Source of the DNA: Stenotrophomonas sp. SAU14A_NAIMI4_8
Lineage (GTDB): Bacteria > Pseudomonadota > Gammaproteobacteria > Xanthomonadales > Xanthomonadaceae
Assembly (NCBI RefSeq): GCF_003086695.1
Contig: NZ_CP025999.1
Location: 4,106,344 to 4,170,343, forward strand
DNA length: 64,000 nt
Direction: 5' to 3'
Made by a program: the position numbers and the translations under genes. This document shows, in pieces, positions 55,406 to 64,000 of this stretch (the first letter of the stretch is position 1; the number at the start of each line of letters is the position of its first letter). A model generated the notes under the pieces. That model had not been told where the DNA came from. It was given only the letters and a program-made list of their open reading frames with translations, and made no database searches.

Positions 55406-56168
55406 TCGTAGCTGATTCGCGCCGGGAACTGAAGAGTAGGCCGACGAGCCGTGCACTGACAGGACGATAGACCCATCGCCGTCAAGCGCTGCGCAGGATC
55501 GCTGCCAGGGCTTCCTTGGCTGCACGTCGGGCAGGAACATGGGTTACGGCCTGGCCCAACAGAAGCACGGTCAGCACGCCAATCGCGAGAAATGGGGCTT
55601 CGATCCTGGGCACCTCGTAGTACCAGGCCACGGCCATATTTATGAGAAGGCCGGCTTTCGCTGGTAGAGGAAGAGCTCCACCAAAGTTCCGGCAGTGATC
55701 AGACGCGCCAAGTGTGGACGCGCGATCTGGCCTGAGCACAAGCAACGGCGTGGGAAGCGCCCTCGTCGGTATGACTGCGGAGTGGGAGGCCTATCGGGCT
55801 GGTTTCTTCCGATCAGCACACCATCTAGCACCACTACAATTAGCGCCATTGCTTGCAGGGCGTGGTCCCAGGCAACTTGCGCCACAGCCGCCGCATCGTG
55901 AAGTCGAACGCTCCGCTACATGGCGCATTCTCACCCGTCGCATGCACACGGGCCCGCGCCAGCATCACTTCAGTTCGGCGACATTTCTCGCTTCCGCCCA
56001 ACGAACCAAGACGAGAAGCGAGGCCCTGCATCGCCGCAGGGTGTCCTCTCGAAATTCTTGCTTCACCCCATTGGCCAGAATCCCCCTATCCCCTCCACCC
56101 GCAATCCCCGATGGTTTCCCGCCCAGCGCTTCCCCCACCATCAAGCGCTCCCCCGCAGGAAACCACAC
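55406..56168. other. Intergenic region with decayed gene remnant, upstream of comM
   Basis: 763 bases. The minus strand keeps a permease-like fragment (55482-55885). The rest, up to comM, has no supported gene; plus-strand open frames read Pro/Ser-rich noise. The comM promoter should be in the last 200 bases. Confidence 0.6.
55482..55885 (-). pseudogene. Remnant of an ABC-transporter permease (FtsX/MacB-like C-terminus)
   Basis: The 3' part reads IEAPFLAIGVLTVLLLGQAV then THVPARRAAKEALAAILRSA, a last membrane helix and PARRAA tail like those ending FtsX/MacB-type permeases. An upstream piece in another frame (MALIVVVLDGVLIGR) could be an earlier helix, implying at least one frameshift; the rest of a 400-residue gene is missing. 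Fragmentary evidence, moderate confidence. Confidence 0.5.
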
Positions 56169-57674
56169 ATGAGCCTGGCTCTGGTCCACAGCCGCGCCCG
56201 CGCCGGGGTCGATGCGCCGCTGGTACGGGTGGAAGTGCATCTGTCCGGCGGCCTGCCGGTCACCCAGATTGTCGGCCTGGCCGAGGCCAGCGTGCGCGAG
56301 TCGCGCGAGCGCGTGCGTGCAGCCTTGCTCTGCGCACGGTTCGACTTTCCGCAGCGGCGCATCACCTTGAACCTGGCCCCGGCCGATCTGCCCAAGGAAG
56401 GCGGCCGCTACGATCTGGCGATCGCGCTGGGCATCCTGGCCGCCAGCGGTCAGGTCGATCCGCAATCGCTGCTGCAGTACGAGTTCCTTGGCGAACTGGG
56501 TCTGACTGGTGAGCTGCGTGCGGTCAGTGGCGCGCTGCCTGCCGCGATTGCCGCCGCCGAAGCGGGGCGCATCCTGGTGGTGCCGCCCGGCAACGCCGCC
56601 GAGGCCGCGTTGGCCGACCATGCCGATGTGCGCGTGGCCCGCACCCTGCTGGAATGCTGTGCGGGCCTGAGCAACCCGCGCCTGCTGCCACCGGTGCAGC
56701 GCGTGGACACCACGCCACTGCCGCTGCCCGATCTGGCCGACGTACGTGGGCAGGCGCATGCGCGGCGCGCGTTGGAAGTGGCGGCGGCCGGTGGCCACCA
56801 TCTGCTGCTGATCGGCAGCCCCGGCTGCGGCAAGACCCTGCTGGCCTCGCGCCTGCCCAGCCTGCTGCCCGATACCGACGAGGCCGAGGCGCTGCAGTTG
56901 GCTGCCATTGCATCGGTCAGTGGCGAAGGCCTGGACCCCCGGCGCTGGCGGCAGCGCCCCTTTCGATCCCCGCACCACAGCGCCAGCGCCGCCGCACTGG
57001 TCGGTGGCGGCAATCCACCCTGCCCCGGCGAAATATCCCTGGCCCATCACGGCGTGCTGTTCCTGGACGAACTGCCCGAGTGGAACCGCAGCGCGCTGGA
57101 AACCCTGCGCGAACCGCTGGAGTCGGGCCATATCCGCATCGCGCGTGCGGCGCGCAGCGTGCAGTACCCCGCACGATTCCAGCTGGTGGCCGCTATGAAC
57201 CCGTGCCCGTGTGGCTGGGCCGGCGACCGCAGTAACCGTTGCCTGTGCACCGATGAGCGCATCACCCGCTATCGCGCGCGCGTGTCGGGCCCGCTGCTGG
57301 ATCGCATCGACCTGCATATCAGCGTGTCACGGCTGGATGCGGTGGAACTGCGCGAGAGCACGCCACTGGGCGAACCCAGCGCCACGGTACGCGCACGGGT
57401 GGAAGCAGCACACGCCAAGCAGCGGGAACGCGGCGGGCTGAATGCCCATCTGCCGCCCGCCACGCTGCGCACTTGCACGCGGCTGAGCGAAGCCGACCAG
57501 GATCTGCTGGAGCAGGCCATCGAGCGGCTGCAGCTATCAGCGCGGGCGATGCACCGCATTCTGCGCGTTGCGCGCACCATTGCCGATCTGGCCGGCAGCG
57601 AAACCATCCAGACCGCGCATCTGGCCGAGGCCATCGGCTACCGGCAACTGGATCGCGGCAAGGCCGGCACCTGA
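56169..57674 (+). CDS. comM: ComM-like Mg-chelatase/AAA+ ATPase (YifB family)
   Basis: 501 residues. ComM is a helicase that promotes branch migration during natural transformation. N-terminal Lon-like domain (about 1-170, VHLSGGLPVTQIVGLAEASV), then the AAA+ module with Walker A GSPGCGKT (about 216-223), Walker B GVLFLDELPEW, MNPCPCGW with zinc-binding cysteines (CPCG...CLC), and sensor DRIDLHI. ATG at 56169 is the conserved family start. Confidence 0.94.
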   Translation: MSLALVHSRARAGVDAPLVRVEVHLSGGLPVTQIVGLAEASVRESRERVRAALLCARFDFPQRRITLNLAPADLPKEGGRYDLAIALGILAASGQVDPQSLLQYEFLGELGLTGELRAVSGALPAAIAAAEAGRILVVPPGNAAEAALADHADVRVARTLLECCAGLSNPRLLPPVQRVDTTPLPLPDLADVRGQAHARRALEVAAAGGHHLLLIGSPGCGKTLLASRLPSLLPDTDEAEALQLAAIASVSGEGLDPRRWRQRPFRSPHHSASAAALVGGGNPPCPGEISLAHHGVLFLDELPEWNRSALETLREPLESGHIRIARAARSVQYPARFQLVAAMNPCPCGWAGDRSNRCLCTDERITRYRARVSGPLLDRIDLHISVSRLDAVELRESTPLGEPSATVRARVEAAHAKQRERGGLNAHLPPATLRTCTRLSEADQDLLEQAIERLQLSARAMHRILRVARTIADLAGSETIQTAHLAEAIGYRQLDRGKAGT

Positions 57675-57716
57675 CAGCAAGCGGGCGCCGGCACTACCCG
57701 GCGCCTGCCACCCCAC

Positions 57717-58613
57717 TCAGCCCGCTTGGCCCAAGCGCACCTTCAACTGCTGGATTTCCTGCGCGCTCACGCCAATCGACTTCAGGTAGCCCTCGGCGCC
57801 ACCGTACTGGCTGTGCAGCGCGGCCAGGAACTGCTCCATGTTCTGCGGCGCGGTGCCGGACATGCCAGCCATCTTGCGTGCGATCTCCGGGTGCTGCTCC
57901 AGCATCGCCTTGATCTGCGCGTTCATCGCGCTGTCCTTCGGCTGCCCTTCCAGGTAGTGCGCGGAAATGGCGTAGTTGTGCACGATCTGCGCCTTCGGCA
58001 CACCGGCCAGGTCCAGCAGCAGGCCGGCGATGATGCCGGTACGGTCCTTGCCCGCCGTGCAGTGGAACAGCACGGTGCCATCCTGCTGGGCGGCAATGCG
58101 CTGGAACACCTGCTTGAACTGCGGCTGGCTGTGGCCCAACCACTGCACATAGGCTTCGCCCAGCGAATCGGGGAAGGTGGTCATCATCTTCTGCAGATCC
58201 ATCTTCTCGGTGCCCATCAGCGAAATGCGCTGGTAGGCGAAGCGCGCGTCATCGGCCAGCAGGTCCGGCGACTGGCTCTGCTCGTCAGCGGTACGCAGGT
58301 CGATGTCCAGCGTCACCCCGGCGGCGGCCAGTGCGTCGCGGTCGGCGGCCGTCAGACGGCCCAGATCGGCGGTGCGCACGAAGGCCGTGGCCGGAATCGG
58401 GCCGTTGCGGCCTTGCAGGCCGGCAAAGCTGCGTACGTTCCATGCGCCCTGCAGCGGAATGACGCGCTGCGCATCGTCGGCGGTGGGCGCCACATTGGCG
58501 GTGGCTGCCGCGGCGCTGGCGGTCGCGGGGCGCGAGGCATCGGCGGCGAGGGCGGGCGCGGCCAGCGGCAGGGCCAGCATCAGGGCCAGGGTCAGTTCGG
58601 TGCTGCGGTTCAT
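57717..58613 (-). CDS. Secreted tyrosine/dual-specificity phosphatase-like protein
   Basis: 298 residues. Signal peptide MNRSTELTLALMLALPLAAPALAA, Ala-rich linker, then a PTP-like domain with the signature HCTAGKDRTG (Cys185, Arg191) and an upstream RTADLGRLTAADRDAL block as in the bacterial tyrosine phosphatase (Y_phosphatase3) family. Periplasmic location means the target may be a lipid or sugar phosphate rather than a protein. Ends of the gene lie 17 bases from the TonB-dependent receptor stop-side neighbour on the same strand, so joint transcription is likely. Confidence 0.88.
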   Translation of the reverse strand: MNRSTELTLALMLALPLAAPALAADASRPATASAAAATANVAPTADDAQRVIPLQGAWNVRSFAGLQGRNGPIPATAFVRTADLGRLTAADRDALAAAGVTLDIDLRTADEQSQSPDLLADDARFAYQRISLMGTEKMDLQKMMTTFPDSLGEAYVQWLGHSQPQFKQVFQRIAAQQDGTVLFHCTAGKDRTGIIAGLLLDLAGVPKAQIVHNYAISAHYLEGQPKDSAMNAQIKAMLEQHPEIARKMAGMSGTAPQNMEQFLAALHSQYGGAEGYLKSIGVSAQEIQQLKVRLGQAG

Positions 58614-58630
58614 GTCGGTCTCCAGTGAAT

Positions 58631-60925
58631 TCAGAAGTTGACGGCCACGTCCAGGCCGAAGGTGCGCGGATCGTTGAAGATGCCGGTCTGGCCCAACGCA
58701 GGGCTGTTGAGCTTGTAGAACAGGTGCTCTTCATCCAGCAGGTTGCGCGCCCACAGCGAGAACGACATGGTGGTGCCGGTGTCGTTCAGCGGCACATCCA
58801 CCAGCGCCACGCGGGCGTTCACCACGAACGAGCTGTCGGTCAGCATCTGGTCGTATTCGCTGGTGTAGAAACCGTCGGACCAGTTGCCGTCCAGATGGAA
58901 CTTCAGCGCGACGAAGTTGGCGAACGGCACCAGATAATCCAGCGACAGGCTGCCGGCGTTCTCCGGTGCCAGCAGCGGCTGCACGGTAACTGCCACGCCT
59001 GCGCCGAACGGGTCGACCGCCGTCTGCGCGTCGATCTTCGTGTAGGCGTAGTTCAAGCCAACCGTCAGGTTCTCGATCGGCATCACGCTGAATTCCAGCT
59101 CGGCGCCGCGTGACTTGCCATCGCTCAGCGCGTTGGTGGTCACCATGGTGGTGCGGGTTTCGCCGCTGTTGGGATCGAACGGCAGCGAGAAATCCATCTG
59201 CTTGTGCGCGATCTTCGAATCGAACAGCGCCAGGTTCAGGCGTGCGCGGTTATCCCAGAACTGCGATTTGAAACCCAGTTCGTAGGCAGTTACTTCTTCC
59301 GGCGCGAAGGCGGTGTAGGTGGTCGAACGCGAGTTGGCGCCGCCTGCCTTGAAGCCGGTGCTGTACTTGGCATAGACCATGGCCTGCTCGCCGATGTCAT
59401 AGGCGATGTTGACCATCGGGTCGAAACGGCTCCAGGAATCGTCGAATGCCAGCTGGGTGGCCGCTCCATTGACGATGTACAGGCTGCCCTTCTTGTCGTC
59501 GCGCGTGTAGCGGCCACCGGCGGTCAAGTGCAGGCGCTCCAGCGCGGCCGGCGTCCAGGTGGCCTGGCCGAACACGCCCAGGCTGTCGGTCCACGCCTTG
59601 CTGGCGCGGTCGATGCGCACCTTGGAAAGGTCCAGCGGATTGGTGGCCGGGTTCACTGTGTAGCTGTTTCCACCCGGGCCCCAGACCAGCATGTTCGGGG
59701 TCTGCGCGTTGTCACCGGTGGTCTCGTGGTAATAGAACGCGCCACCCAGGAACTGCACCTGTGAGGTATTGCCGATCAGCTGGAATTCCTGGCTGTACTG
59801 GTGCTGGTAGACCTGGGCCAGGCTGTAGCGACCGAAGGCCGTGCCGGCACCGCCGTATGCGGAAATCGCATCGACCAGGCCCATGTCGAACTGGCCCTGG
59901 GTCAGTTCGCGGTACGAACTGATCGATTTCAGTTCCAGCGCATCGCTCAGCGTCCACGACAGGTTGAGCAGGTGGCCACTGGTGCGGCCCACGTTGTCTT
60001 CCTGCGGTCCGCCCAGGATCGCGCTGTCACGCCGGTCCTGGCTGGCACCGGCAATCTGCAGCGGGCTGAGGTACGCGCCCGGCACCAGCACCTGCGTGTG
60101 GTACGGCGTGGTGGCGTCGTAGGAACGGTCGAAGGCATACAGTGCGGAGAAATCATCGCTGGGCTGCCACAGCGCACTCAGGCGCGCACCGCGCTTGTCA
60201 TAGCTGTTGAAGTCGCGCTCACCGCGCATCGGGTTATCGGTGGTGCCGCCACGGCGGGCCTGCACCGCGTCGATCTTGAAGCTGACGTCGCCCACCTTGG
60301 GCAGGTCCAGGTGCAGCGCGCTGTTGTAGCCGCTGAAGTTGGACACGCCCGCACTGACGGTGCCGCCGAACTCGCCGGTGGGCGCCTTGGTCACGATGCT
60401 GACCGCACCGCCTTCGGTATTGCGCCCGAACAGCGTGCCCTGGGGGCCCTTCAGCACTTCGATGCGCTCCACGTCGTACAGCATGCTGCCCAGGCCCTGC
60501 GCGCGGCCCATGAACACGCCGTCCACGTAGATGCCCACGCCGGCATCGCGCGCCGGCTGGTTGGCATCACCCGAGGCGCCGATGCCACGGATGCCGATGT
60601 TCAGCGCCGAACTGCGCGTGGCAAACGGGGTGACCCGCAGCGAGGGAATGGAGCCATCGGACAGGCTGCCCAGCGAGATCGCGCTGCGATCCTTCAGCGC
60701 CTCGGCATCGACCACGGAAACCGAGATGGGCGTTTCCTGCAGGTTGGTGGCGCGCTTCTGCGCGGTCACCACCACCTGGTCCAGGGCCACCACATCGTGG
60801 TTGCCACCGGCGCTGGCCGCCGCGTTGGCATCGGTAGTGGGAAGGTCTTCGGCGTGGGCCACGCCGGCGAGCGTGGCGGCAATAGCGAGGGTCAACAGCT
60901 GACGGGGCAACGTGGGGGAGCGCAT
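58631..60925 (-). CDS. TonB-dependent outer-membrane receptor
   Basis: 764 residues. Signal peptide MRSPTLPRQLLTLAIAATLA to about 28, TonB-box-like region (VVVTAQKR), plug domain (about 55-165: VERIEVLKGPQGTLFGRNTEGG), and a 22-strand barrel ending in Phe (AVNF), as outer-membrane proteins do. Belongs to the broad siderophore/nutrient receptor class of the Pseudomonas/Caulobacter type. Ligand unknown. ATG at 60925; the divergent TetR-type gene and a clear operator indicate regulated expression. Confidence 0.93.
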   Translation of the reverse strand: MRSPTLPRQLLTLAIAATLAGVAHAEDLPTTDANAAASAGGNHDVVALDQVVVTAQKRATNLQETPISVSVVDAEALKDRSAISLGSLSDGSIPSLRVTPFATRSSALNIGIRGIGASGDANQPARDAGVGIYVDGVFMGRAQGLGSMLYDVERIEVLKGPQGTLFGRNTEGGAVSIVTKAPTGEFGGTVSAGVSNFSGYNSALHLDLPKVGDVSFKIDAVQARRGGTTDNPMRGERDFNSYDKRGARLSALWQPSDDFSALYAFDRSYDATTPYHTQVLVPGAYLSPLQIAGASQDRRDSAILGGPQEDNVGRTSGHLLNLSWTLSDALELKSISSYRELTQGQFDMGLVDAISAYGGAGTAFGRYSLAQVYQHQYSQEFQLIGNTSQVQFLGGAFYYHETTGDNAQTPNMLVWGPGGNSYTVNPATNPLDLSKVRIDRASKAWTDSLGVFGQATWTPAALERLHLTAGGRYTRDDKKGSLYIVNGAATQLAFDDSWSRFDPMVNIAYDIGEQAMVYAKYSTGFKAGGANSRSTTYTAFAPEEVTAYELGFKSQFWDNRARLNLALFDSKIAHKQMDFSLPFDPNSGETRTTMVTTNALSDGKSRGAELEFSVMPIENLTVGLNYAYTKIDAQTAVDPFGAGVAVTVQPLLAPENAGSLSLDYLVPFANFVALKFHLDGNWSDGFYTSEYDQMLTDSSFVVNARVALVDVPLNDTGTTMSFSLWARNLLDEEHLFYKLNSPALGQTGIFNDPRTFGLDVAVNF

Positions 60926-60982
60926 CGATGTCGGTCGCGGAAGGGAGGAGGCGGCCGCAGTCTGGGTGCGTGAAATGACAGG

Positions 60983-61000
60983 TGAATGACCGTTCATTCA
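60983..61000. promoter_or_regulatory. TetR-type operator palindrome
   Basis: tgaatgaccgttcattca: perfect 7-base arms around a 4-base centre, in the 124-base divergent region between the receptor and the TetR-family gene. This is the typical look of a TetR-family site. Confidence 0.75.
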
Positions 61001-61049
61001 CACATTCGATAACGTAAGATCGGGCCATTGGACGCTTTCAGATCACGCA

Positions 61050-61712
61050 ATGACGCCGACCGACACACCGCTTGCCAGCGCCGACGACACCGCCACCGCC
61101 CATGCCGACGCCCAGCGCCGGAAGATCCTGGATGCGGCGCAACGCTGCTTCATCACCCGCGGTTTCCACGCCGGTTCGATCAGCGAAATCGCGGCCGCAG
61201 CGGAGATCAGCCAAGGGCTGATGTACCGCTATTTCGACAACAAGCGTGCGCTGATCCTGGCCCTGATCGAGCGCCAGCTGGCCCACGACCAGGTGTCGAT
61301 CCGGCACATGCCCACCTCGGCCGACCTGGCCGACGGCCTGTTGGCCTGCTACCAGCACTGGGCACGCGGCGAGGTGCTGGACACCCACGCCAATGCCATC
61401 GCCAGCGTTGCGCTGTATGCGGAAATCAACGCCGAAGCGCACCGCGACCCGGTAGTGGCCGAGGTGCTGCGTCGGCACGACAAGCAGACCACTGCAGCCA
61501 TCCATGCCTGGCTGCGCGAGCATGATCGCGCCCGCGGCGTGGCGGTTGAGGAAGAAGCAATCGAGCAGCGCACGCTGCTGTTGCGACTGCTGGTGGAAGG
61601 CCTGGCGATGCGCGCCGTGCGCGACCCCGATCTGCAGCCGGACGCCCTGCATGCCCTGTTGAGCCGTGCCGTTGCGCGGGTAATGGGGGACGGTACCGAT
61701 GCGCGTGGTTGA
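61050..61712 (+). CDS. TetR/AcrR-family transcriptional regulator
   Basis: 220 residues. N-terminal helix-turn-helix (about 22-68): RRKILDAAQRCFITRGFHAG, SISEIAAAAEISQGLMYRYF, DNKRALILALIE. The helical C-terminal ligand domain is not informative. It should repress the divergent receptor operon and itself through the palindrome at 60983-61000. Its stop lies inside the next gene (14-base overlap), so the acetyltransferase is coupled to it. Confidence 0.92.
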   Translation: MTPTDTPLASADDTATAHADAQRRKILDAAQRCFITRGFHAGSISEIAAAAEISQGLMYRYFDNKRALILALIERQLAHDQVSIRHMPTSADLADGLLACYQHWARGEVLDTHANAIASVALYAEINAEAHRDPVVAEVLRRHDKQTTAAIHAWLREHDRARGVAVEEEAIEQRTLLLRLLVEGLAMRAVRDPDLQPDALHALLSRAVARVMGDGTDARG

Positions 61713-62205
61713 TGTGGATGGACTGCGCCTTGTCACCGCCACCGTTCAGGATGCAGAGGTGGTTTTCCAATTGATGCAGCTGTATTACTTCGAATCTTCA
61801 GCGTGGAGCGGTGAAGAGATTCTTCCCAGCGGTTTGTATGACTCCACCTTGCTCGACGTGCAGTTGCGCCTGCGGGATGAGCCGGAATGGACACGGCTTC
61901 TCTGGCTTGACGGGGTGCTGTGCGGGTTCGTGCAGGTCGATAATGTGGAGATTGAAGGGCGGCGCCTGCCCGAACTGGCCGATCTGTTTATCCTGCCCAA
62001 GCATCGCGGCAAGGGCATAGCCACCGCAGTGGTGAAGGCGCTGGTGCGCCCGGAAACCGGCGAATGGCTTCTGGCTACGTTCTGGAAAGACAAGGCCGCG
62101 CTCGCCTATTGGGACCGCAATCTGGCAAAGATGGGAATGACACACCGGGTTCCCTCGGGGCCTGAGCATGCAGACTTTCGGCTGTTCGTGATCACTGCGC
62201 GGTGA
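61699..62205 (+). CDS. GNAT-family N-acetyltransferase
   Basis: 168 residues. Acetyl-CoA loop KHRGKGIATAVVKALV (about 109-124) preceded by LPELADLFILP; late motif ALAYWDRNLAKMGM. ATG at 61699 overlaps the regulator gene by 14 bases. Substrate unknown; co-transcription with the regulator hints at a resistance or detoxification role but this is inference. Confidence 0.85.
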   Translation: MRVVDVDGLRLVTATVQDAEVVFQLMQLYYFESSAWSGEEILPSGLYDSTLLDVQLRLRDEPEWTRLLWLDGVLCGFVQVDNVEIEGRRLPELADLFILPKHRGKGIATAVVKALVRPETGEWLLATFWKDKAALAYWDRNLAKMGMTHRVPSGPEHADFRLFVITAR

Positions 62206-62241
62206 ACGGGACGACCGTGCCGCGCATCGAACGGCAGCCCA

Positions 62242-63030
62242 TCAGTGCCAGTAGCAGGTACCCTGGGCGATTCCATACTTGCGCGTAAGGGATTCGACCT
62301 CAGCCGTCGTCTGCGGCCCAAGGTCCTGATCAACCCCTGCACCGAACGCCGCCAGTTCCTTGGCCAAGAAGACGATGCTTCGGATGGGCGTTACTTCGCC
62401 ACATTTGTCGAAGAGCTGGCGACCATCGTGGTTCAGGGCTTCCATCCGCTCAAAGATGGCGGGCTCCACGCCTGCCTTCTGCAGCAACGCGTGCTGACGC
62501 GAAAGCTGGGCATCCATCTTGGCCTTTCCCTCTTCGGTCAGGCCGGCCTGGGTCAGCATTGACCGGTACAAGCCACCATGGAACACCAGCAGTGTGTCGT
62601 TGAGAATCACCCTACGTGCCGCGGGAAGGAATACGTAGTTCGCGCAGGACGAACCGCAGAACCCATACGCGTACACGGCAGCGCGCCGGCGCTGAAGTTC
62701 CTCGCCCATCGTCAGCCCCAGATCAACCCTGCCCCCGGCTGACCTGATCACGATATCGGGCGGGTTGTCGCCAGACAGAAACGAAAGTTCTCTCACAAAA
62801 TCCTCGACGGCCGCTTCCGACAGCGAGGGGATGTCGGCGCACAACGTGCTGCTGCCAATGCGTCGCACCTGCGCGCCGTCTGCCGAGCTGCGTGTGGCCA
62901 TCCAATCAGCACACGCTGTTACTGCCTTGGGTGGCGCCGAGCTACCGCGTTGCGTGGTGGCCAGCGCGTGGAAGGGCAGCACCAGGAAAAGCACGAGGAC
63001 GAATCGAACATAGGGCCTGCTGTTATCCAT
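62242..63030 (-). CDS. Secreted ClpP/crotonase-fold-like protein
   Basis: 262 residues. Signal peptide (about 7-24, YVRFVLVLFLVLPFHALA). The domain has PPDIVIRSAGGRVDLGLTMGEEL, then VYAYGFCGSSCANYVFLPA (Ser127/Ser128) and LLVFHGGLY, the order of glycine strand, nucleophile serine and histidine found in ClpP-like periplasmic proteins. Four or more cysteines suggest disulfides. Might be a protease or an inactive relative; target unknown. ATG at 63030. Confidence 0.75.
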   Translation of the reverse strand: MDNSRPYVRFVLVLFLVLPFHALATTQRGSSAPPKAVTACADWMATRSSADGAQVRRIGSSTLCADIPSLSEAAVEDFVRELSFLSGDNPPDIVIRSAGGRVDLGLTMGEELQRRRAAVYAYGFCGSSCANYVFLPAARRVILNDTLLVFHGGLYRSMLTQAGLTEEGKAKMDAQLSRQHALLQKAGVEPAIFERMEALNHDGRQLFDKCGEVTPIRSIVFLAKELAAFGAGVDQDLGPQTTAEVESLTRKYGIAQGTCYWH

Positions 63031-63099
63031 GCAGTGTTGCTCCTGATTGAATCTTCGTCCTTTGAGTGTACCGCTGTAGAAACAGGCTACGGCTTACAA

Positions 63100-63549
63100 C
63101 TACCCACTGGCGCCTGCGCGCGACTGATGCGCCTTATGCTGCCGCTGCTCGATTCCCTCCATCAGTTCCTCGAAGGAGTCTTCAATCGGCATCAGCTCAT
63201 CGTCTTCCAGCAGGTGAAGATAGATGTGTCCGTAGTCCTCATCACGCAGTGACAGCACGTAGCAGTTCCCGAAATTGTCTTCGGCGAATGGCACGTACTC
63301 GGCCAGATGGGGAAACCCTTGGATGTAATCCCGGTGCAGGTTTTCGATGCAGGTGCGGCCGTCACCCACGGCAATCAAGGAAGCCACGCCGGTAGGGTCG
63401 GTATCCTCGTCTTCGCCCCGCAGGTAGCCACCGTTGGCGCTGCGGTAGAAGGCGAGCATGGCCGGGGGAAGCTTGTTGCCGAAGTAGGCATTGAAACGCG
63501 CGAGGGTCGCGTCATCCACCAGCGGCGAGGAGTCGATGAGTTTCAACAT
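63100..63549 (-). CDS. SMI1/KNR4-family protein
   Basis: 149 residues, cytosolic. SMI1/KNR4 (SUKH) features: LPPAMLAFYRSANGGYLRGE, YVPFAEDNFGNCYVLSLRDE, and the acidic C-terminal helix SFEELMEGIEQR. Such proteins often neutralise polymorphic toxins. No toxin gene lies next to it within the window; the following gene is cut by the edge. Treat immunity as possible, not shown. Confidence 0.82.
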   Translation of the reverse strand: MLKLIDSSPLVDDATLARFNAYFGNKLPPAMLAFYRSANGGYLRGEDEDTDPTGVASLIAVGDGRTCIENLHRDYIQGFPHLAEYVPFAEDNFGNCYVLSLRDEDYGHIYLHLLEDDELMPIEDSFEELMEGIEQRQHKAHQSRAGASG

Positions 63550-63613
63550 GCGTGTGCGTTCGGCGCTTCCGATTCTGCGAGCATCCTGCCATGCGCGGGG
63601 CGCCCTGGCGCGC

Positions 63614-64000
63614 TTACGGCGTGCACGCCACTTCCCACTGTCCGTAGGCTTTCAGGCCAAGCGACTGCGCAAGCCGGTTGGAGGCGACGTTGTCATGCTG
63701 GCAGCGGTACTGCGCATCGTATCCACGCGTGCCGGCGTACTCGATCATGGTTCGCACCAGGGCGGCTGCCAGCCCTTTGCCGCGTGCACGGGGCAGGGTC
63801 AGCACCCCCATGTCCGCGATGTCCTCGCCCCCCCAGGGGTAAAGACTGGAGACCGCCAGAAGCTCGGATTCAATGAACGCCCCAAAGGTCGCCCAGTGCC
63901 CCAGCTCGACTGACGCATCATCCTGGTCGGCCACCGGGGCCTGTGCCATGAACCCTTCAAAAAGCGCGGCATCGTCAGGCGCGAGCTGGCGCACCTCGAT
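63614..64000 (-). CDS. GNAT-family acetyltransferase, N-terminus cut by window edge
   Basis: 129 codons are visible; the true start lies past base 64000, since the frame is open to the edge (IEVRQLAPDDAALFEG). Acetyl-CoA motif: TLPRARGKGLAAALVRTMIE; late part QHDNVASNRLAQSLGLKAYG. Typical small-molecule or protein N-acetyltransferase; substrate unknown. Confidence 0.82.
   Translation of the reverse strand: MEVRQLAPDDAALFEGFMAQAPVADQDDASVELGHWATFGAFIESELLAVSSLYPWGGEDIADMGVLTLPRARGKGLAAALVRTMIEYAGTRGYDAQYRCQHDNVASNRLAQSLGLKAYGQWEVACTP

Overview
The window is a chromosomal stretch of a high-GC gammaproteobacterium. It is almost certainly Stenotrophomonas, close to S. maltophilia. Three things point there: gene content typical of xanthomonads (homogentisate pathway, kynurenine pathway, biosynthetic arginine decarboxylase next to spermidine synthase, and an effector with a Xanthomonas-type VirD4-interacting tail); dense GTAG-headed palindromic repeats of the SMAG/REP type (for example gtagagtcgagcttgctcgac) in most gaps between genes; and strong G/C third-position codon use. 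No rRNA, tRNA, CRISPR array or complete insertion sequence was seen.

Layout. 1-4.1 kb: partial YegS-type lipid kinase, a DnaJ-like/rpe/acetyltransferase operon, purC and an Mpo1-like gene. 4.4-10.3 kb: the complete seven-subunit Pha/Mrp cation:proton antiporter operon (A and B fused), followed by a convergent CaxA-type Ca2+/Na+ exchanger. 11.4-20.6 kb: a lipoprotein and unknowns, tyrosine catabolism (hmgA, hppD, divergent MarR regulator), a peptide transporter and tryptophan 2,3-dioxygenase. 21.0-24.9 kb: a 2-oxoacid dehydrogenase operon (E1 alpha, E1 beta, a small SH3 protein, E2). 25-38 kb: epimerase-like protein, diguanylate cyclase, DUF808 membrane protein, ABC1 kinase, OpgB-like phosphoglycerol transferase, MscS-type channel, lipocalin and FAD oxidoreductase. 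38.9-41.8 kb: divergent PepSY genes leading into an OmpR-type two-component system. 42-47.5 kb: speA and speE (divergent), lpxO-like, alpha/beta hydrolase. 47.7-50.6 kb: small kinase, trypsin-like protease, P-II protein and ubiK.

The accessory part is 50.56-56.17 kb, between ubiK and comM, genes that are close neighbours in many relatives (recalled, not searched). It holds a strongly structured region upstream of a small unknown gene, a second unknown gene, and a two-gene toxin/immunity unit: a 920-residue protein with an N-terminal zeta-toxin kinase, a glycine-rich middle and a C-terminal XVIPCD-like secretion domain, preceded by an overlapping small gene that is probably its immunity protein. 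This looks like a type IV secretion antibacterial effector pair and is the most exciting item here. Its base composition is visibly less GC-biased than its surroundings, and a decayed permease fragment lies just after it.

57.7-64.0 kb: secreted tyrosine phosphatase, TonB-dependent receptor with a divergent TetR regulator and a clear operator palindrome, GNAT acetyltransferases, a secreted ClpP-fold-like protein and a SMI1/KNR4 protein. Both window ends cut genes.
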